A stretch of DNA of 10,584 nucleotides from Saccoglossus kowalevskii (taxonomy: Eukaryota; Hemichordata; Enteropneusta; Harrimaniidae): NCBI RefSeq assembly GCF_000003605.2, contig NW_003122420.1, positions 57,941-68,524 on the forward strand, given 5' to 3'. A model generated the notes under the pieces. It was not told the DNA's origin, searched no databases, and saw only the letters and a program-made list of their open reading frames with translations. Below, in pieces: positions 7,934 to 10,584 of this stretch (position 1 is the first letter of the stretch; each line of letters starts with the position of its first letter). A program made the translations under genes and the position numbers.

Positions 7934-8381
7934 CGCAGTCGGGGCGATTAATTTGTTTTTGTAGTTTAAATAAAATTTTAAAAAATCACGAAATGGAGGT
8001 GTTAGCGCGAAATCCCCTGTAACTGCGAAATCTCCCTGCAGGACACTGCAGGAACCGGTTGATTTTTCAACGAGTAATTATGTTAATGAGTGTTCTAATT
8101 GACAATCATCTAAGCCAATCACAAGGTCTCTTCAACTGACCTCTGACCGAGAAGACGTCGGCTGCTAGAATTTTGGGTCTGCAGTGTGACCTTTACCATG
8201 TTGACCTCATTATACACGTATTTCCGCCGCCACCTCATTATAATATGTGCATTCATGAAAATTTAATAGCAATGAATTTCCTGCAGAATAAACCAGTCAG
8301 GGTGATTTCGTGCTAACACCTCCATTCGCGAAATTTTTTATTTTATTTAAACTACAAAAACAAATTAATCGCCCGACTGCG
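7934..8381. mobile_element. ~450-bp MITE with long (~80-105 bp) terminal inverted repeats
   Basis: The left arm begins CGCAGTCGGGGCGATTAATT and continues TGTTTTTGTAGTTTAAATAA. The right arm, reverse-complemented, begins CGCAGTCGGGCGATTAATTT and continues GTTTTTGTAGTTTAAATAAA. Arms 7934-8014 and 8304-8381 stay alignable through ATGGAGGTGTTAGC(G/A)CGAAATC, and more weakly to CTGCAGGA (about 8044 and 8275). The element is non-coding inside. No clean target duplication abuts the arms. TATGTAA occurs at 7918-7924 and 8385-8391, a few bases outside each arm, and may be a degraded 7-bp duplication. Superfamily is not assigned. Confidence 0.8.
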
Positions 8382-9060
8382 TTATATGTAAAGTCAATTT
8401 AGGGTACTTAAATTTAGTTTGAGATGAGAGGGGCAAATGTTTTTGCTTCATTGTCTAATCCTTTTGCTTTTTCACAGAAACCATAACAGACAGTCAAAAT
8501 TAAACATCAAATAGGATATAAATTCTGATTATAATTAAGTGAACATAACTTTTTCTTAGCTACAGATCAAAATTTCAGGAAAAATTTGAATTTGATTGAA
8601 TTTTATTTTGACATTGCCCTGTAGAATAAACTTTTGTTGCGTGATAACTCAAATACCAAATTTGATTGGGATTTTTTGTAATAAAATAGAAACAGCATTA
8701 CTTTAATCCACATAGATTCCCAGCACAAGATGAAAATGTGTAACTTCACAAATGTATCCATGCAGCTGTCTAAACTGGAACATGCCAACTTGTACATAAT
8801 TCAATAAGTACAATCTCATTTCTTGTGAGAGAGACACACTGAAAGCATTCTTATCGTTGTATGTAATGGAATTGACTTGATTCTTAGGGGAATATTTGTT
8901 TCTCCACAGGATACTTACAAAGATAAGTATCAGAACAATAAATGAGATCAACAAATCTGTCAGTCAAATCTACACAACAACTATTATTACTTCATATAAA
9001 GCTACAAGTGGTTATTCAGACAGAGTCAATATTGAGGACAATTAAAAATTGGCATTGCTG
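8382..9060. other. Unassigned sequence with a possible extra exon
   Basis: AT-rich. On the minus strand, 8969-8919 has an excellent donor (TTT|GTAAGTATC) and a modest acceptor (GTTGTTGTGTAG). It would encode LTDRFVDLIYCSDTYL, ending in the phase that the exon at 6566 needs. No family match was recognised in the peptide, so it is not called as an exon. The minus-strand frame 8703-8954, which overlaps it, has no recognisable domain. Confidence 0.3.
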
Positions 9061-9116
9061 CAATTGTTTATTGCAGCATATTTCGGGGGCTTCGTATTAG
9101 TGCATTATACTTATTT

Positions 9117-9246
9117 GTTCCCCCAAGATTTATTTTCTTAGTTTATTTTTAGTATGTATTTTTGTCATCCTTGTGTATATAGTTCACCCAAGTGTTTTCT
9201 CTTAGTTTATTATAGTATGTATTTATTTTCATCCTCATGTATATTA
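9117..9246. repeat. 65-bp tandem duplication
   Basis: Two copies start at 9117 (GTTCCCCCAAG) and 9182 (GTTCACCCAAG). Both continue with CTTAGTTTATT, TAGTATGTATTT, a TCATCCT core and a TGTATAT end. The copies differ by scattered substitutions and small indels. Confidence 0.75.
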
Positions 9247-9265
9247 ACCTACCATACTTGTAGCT

Positions 9266-9416
9266 ATGGCTTCCGCCATTTCTACCTTGCCAGGCAGCTT
9301 CCGCTGCCTTACTAACCTTACGTGGTCTCGGCTTACGCTGTTTCTGCTAGTAAGTGCAGCCTCCGCAGCACTACTGATAACTTACTTACCTCAGGTGGTC
9401 AACAGCCTTCGCTGTT
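9266..9416. repeat. Series of five short hairpins with core GC-YTYC-GC
   Basis: ATGGC-TTCC-GCCAT (9266-9279), GGCAGC-TTCC-GCTGCC (9293-9308), CGGC-TTAC-GCTG (9329-9340, one G-T pair), AGTGCAGC-CTCC-GCAGCACT (9353-9372, one internal mismatch) and AACAGC-CTTC-GCTGTT (9401-9416). Loops start at 9271, 9299, 9333, 9361 and 9407, so spacing is 28, 34, 28 and 46. Outer stem bases differ between hairpins but change on both sides, so pairing is kept. This is a degenerate repeat, and its tail TTTCTACCTTG resembles the 27-bp array further right. Confidence 0.7.
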
Positions 9417-9583
9417 CTACCAGGTAGTCTTATCTCAGCTACCACAGCTTCACCTCATAATCATTACTGATTACTAATAGTTAACATTTATTTATCTTTA
9501 TCACAGTTTGTTTTAAGAAGTTTTCTGTATGTTTTGTTACCAGGTGCTAAAGGTCATTAGTACTGTCACGAACTAACCTATCT

Positions 9584-9693
9584 GGGGGGCCCGCTGTGGG
9601 ACACGTTATCTTAGATAGCTTAGTTACAGTTTGTTAGGCAGTCAGTCATTTTCAACTTTGTACAGGCAGATTGTCCCAGCAGCGTGCCCCCCC
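9584..9693. repeat. Long-range inverted repeat with GGGGGG/CCCCCC ends, LTR-like context
   Basis: GGGGGGCCCGCTGTGGGAC (9584-9602) pairs with GTCCCAGCAGCGTGCCCCCC (9673-9692), with one mismatch and one indel, enclosing about 70 bases. It is preceded by TGTCACGAAC (9564) and followed by AATAAA (9703-9708) and TTTACA (to 9720). A TG...CA stretch with a polyadenylation signal is what a short solo LTR looks like. However, no purine tract, primer site or clear 5-bp target duplication is seen, so LTR status is a guess; the inverted repeat itself is directly visible. Confidence 0.55.
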
Positions 9694-9702
9694 TTGATGC
9701 CA

Positions 9703-9708
9703 AATAAA
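9703..9708 (+). promoter_or_regulatory. AATAAA polyadenylation signal (candidate)
   Basis: AATAAA lies ten bases after the right arm of the inverted repeat, within CCAAATAAAGTTCAG. It could end a plus-strand transcript or sit in the R region of an LTR. No coding region precedes it. Confidence 0.25.
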
Positions 9709-9897
9709 GTTCAGTTTACAATATTTAGTGTGTCATAAATAGTTTATTAGTTTTATAGATGTATTATTATGTCAGTTTAATTTGTATAAAAGGAATCATT
9801 AGTTTAGCCTAATACAGGCATCGCCATTTTGTTAAGTTTTTGAGTGAACATGTCTCAATATATGATGTGTATGGAATTCAGTTCCAATCACTTGTAC

Positions 9898-10470
9898 AGC
9901 TACAGTCACGCTGTTTTTCTACTGTGTAGTTGCAGTCATGCTGTTTCTACCTGTAGTTGCAGTCATGCTGTTTCTACCTGTAGTTGCAGTCATGCTGTTT
10001 CTACCTGTAGTTGCAGTCATGCTGTTTCTACCTTGTAGTTGCAGTCACACTGTTTCTACCTGTAGTTGCAGTCATGCTGTTTCTACCTGTAGTTGCAGTC
10101 ATGCTGTTTCTACCTGTAGTTGCAGTCATGCTGTTTCTACCTTGTAGTTGCAGTCATGCTGTTTCTATCTTGTAGTTGCAGTCACACTGTTTCTACCTGT
10201 AATTGCAGTCATGCTGTTTCTACCTTGTAGTTGCAGTCACACTGTTTCTACCTGTAGTTGCAGTCACACTGTTTCTACCTTTAGTTGCAGTCATGCTGTT
10301 TCTACCTGTAGTTGCAGTCATGCTGTTTCTACCTGTAGTTGCAGTCACACTGTTTCTACCTTTAGTTGCAGTCATGCTGTTTCTACCTGTAGTTGCAGTC
10401 ATGCTGTTTCTACCTGTAGTTGCCGTCATGCTGTTTCTACCTTGTAGTTGCAGTCACACTGTTTCTACCT
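9898..10470. repeat. 27/28-bp minisatellite array, about 21 units, two core variants
   Basis: The unit GTAGTTGCAGTCATGCTG plus TTTCTACCT (27 bp) repeats from 9926 to 10470, with a diverged unit before it (about 9898-9925). Five units are 28 bp, with an extra T at the end (ends 10034, 10143, 10171, 10226 and 10443). The centre is either CATGCTG or CACACTG; the CACAC form occurs at unit starts 10035, 10172, 10227, 10254, 10335 and 10444. Four of the five 28-bp units are followed directly by a CACAC unit. Units 10254-10334 and 10335-10415 form an 81-bp higher-order repeat (CACAC, TTAG-start CATG, CATG). Long frames on both strands (for example 10148-10447 + and 10220-10429 -) arise because 27 is a multiple of three; 28-bp units shift them. 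It is not considered coding. Confidence 0.95.
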
Positions 10471-10584
10471 ACATTTAATAATTCTAACAATATCATTTGA
10501 GGGCTAGTATAGTTTTTTGAACAATGTTGTTTTACATGCTTTTATTTCAGTTAAATATTTAATTCTCTTTGTGTTTATTCTACT
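10471..10584. other. Unassigned flank of the array
   Basis: AT-rich single-copy-looking sequence to the window edge. TTTTATTTCAG at 10540-10550 resembles a plus-strand splice acceptor, but nothing beyond it supports an exon. Confidence 0.3.

Noticed and set aside
7934-7945. Retrotransposon primer-binding site, because TGGCGCAGTCGG resembles a tRNA-complementary PBS
   Set aside because: CGCAGTCGGG recurs as the inverted right end at 8381, so it is the tip of a foldback element; there is no LTR beside it.
8703-8954. Minus-strand frame with a hydrophobic N-terminus (MLISFIVLILIFVSILW), as if a small membrane protein
   Set aside because: It is AT-rich, with no motif, and is interrupted by a strong splice donor at 8918; there is nothing to show it is translated.
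9898-10470. CRISPR-like array
   Set aside because: Units abut with no unique spacers, so this is a plain tandem repeat in an apparently animal genome.
9844-10478. Overlapping plus-strand frames with CSCSHAVST or VVAVMLFLP repeats, and a minus-strand TATTGRNSM frame
   Set aside because: The 27-bp unit keeps several frames open on both strands at once, and the 28-bp units break each of them. This is typical of satellite artefacts.

Overview
The window looks like a piece of an invertebrate animal nuclear genome, most likely a marine invertebrate and possibly a mollusc or other lophotrochozoan, although the species cannot be fixed from sequence alone. It is AT-rich, has no bacterial-style gene packing, contains short exons with GT/AG borders, and carries many repeats: microsatellite, minisatellites, short foldback elements and a decayed non-LTR retrotransposon tail.

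The one recognisable gene is on the minus strand. Four small exons (6566-6532, 5813-5754, 4436-4370, 3276-3042) join in matching phase. They encode about 132 residues covering the lead-in helix and the first half of a C2 domain of the UNC13 family, of the BAIAP3/UNC13D (Munc13-4) type. These proteins bind calcium, phospholipid and SNAREs and act in vesicle priming and exocytosis. Both ends of the gene lie outside what can be recognised here: the C2 domain breaks off at 3042 and no continuation is visible down to position 1.

Layout, left to right. 1-690: three to four copies of a unit of about 163 bp, then an ATAC/ACAG microsatellite and a small hairpin, as in pearl/HINE-type (Helentron-related) elements. 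1477-1989: the C-terminal tail of a LINE-like retrotransposon ORF, antisense to the host gene. 3042-6566: the UNC13-like exons, whose introns hold a 55-bp foldback, a large GGGTAGATTGGATGGAAGAT minisatellite with a 48-bp higher-order unit, and a TA-flanked MITE of about 175 bp. 7640-7790: a small CpG-dense patch. 7934-8381: a MITE of about 450 bp with long terminal inverted repeats. 9117-9246: a 65-bp tandem duplication. 9266-9416: five short hairpins with pyrimidine-rich loops. 9584-9693: a long-range inverted repeat followed by AATAAA. 9898-10470: a tandem array of a 27/28-bp unit that seems related to the hairpin series.

Most long open frames here are repeat artefacts. The strongest biological content is the spliced UNC13-like gene; the most unusual structure is the hairpin series passing into the 27-bp array.
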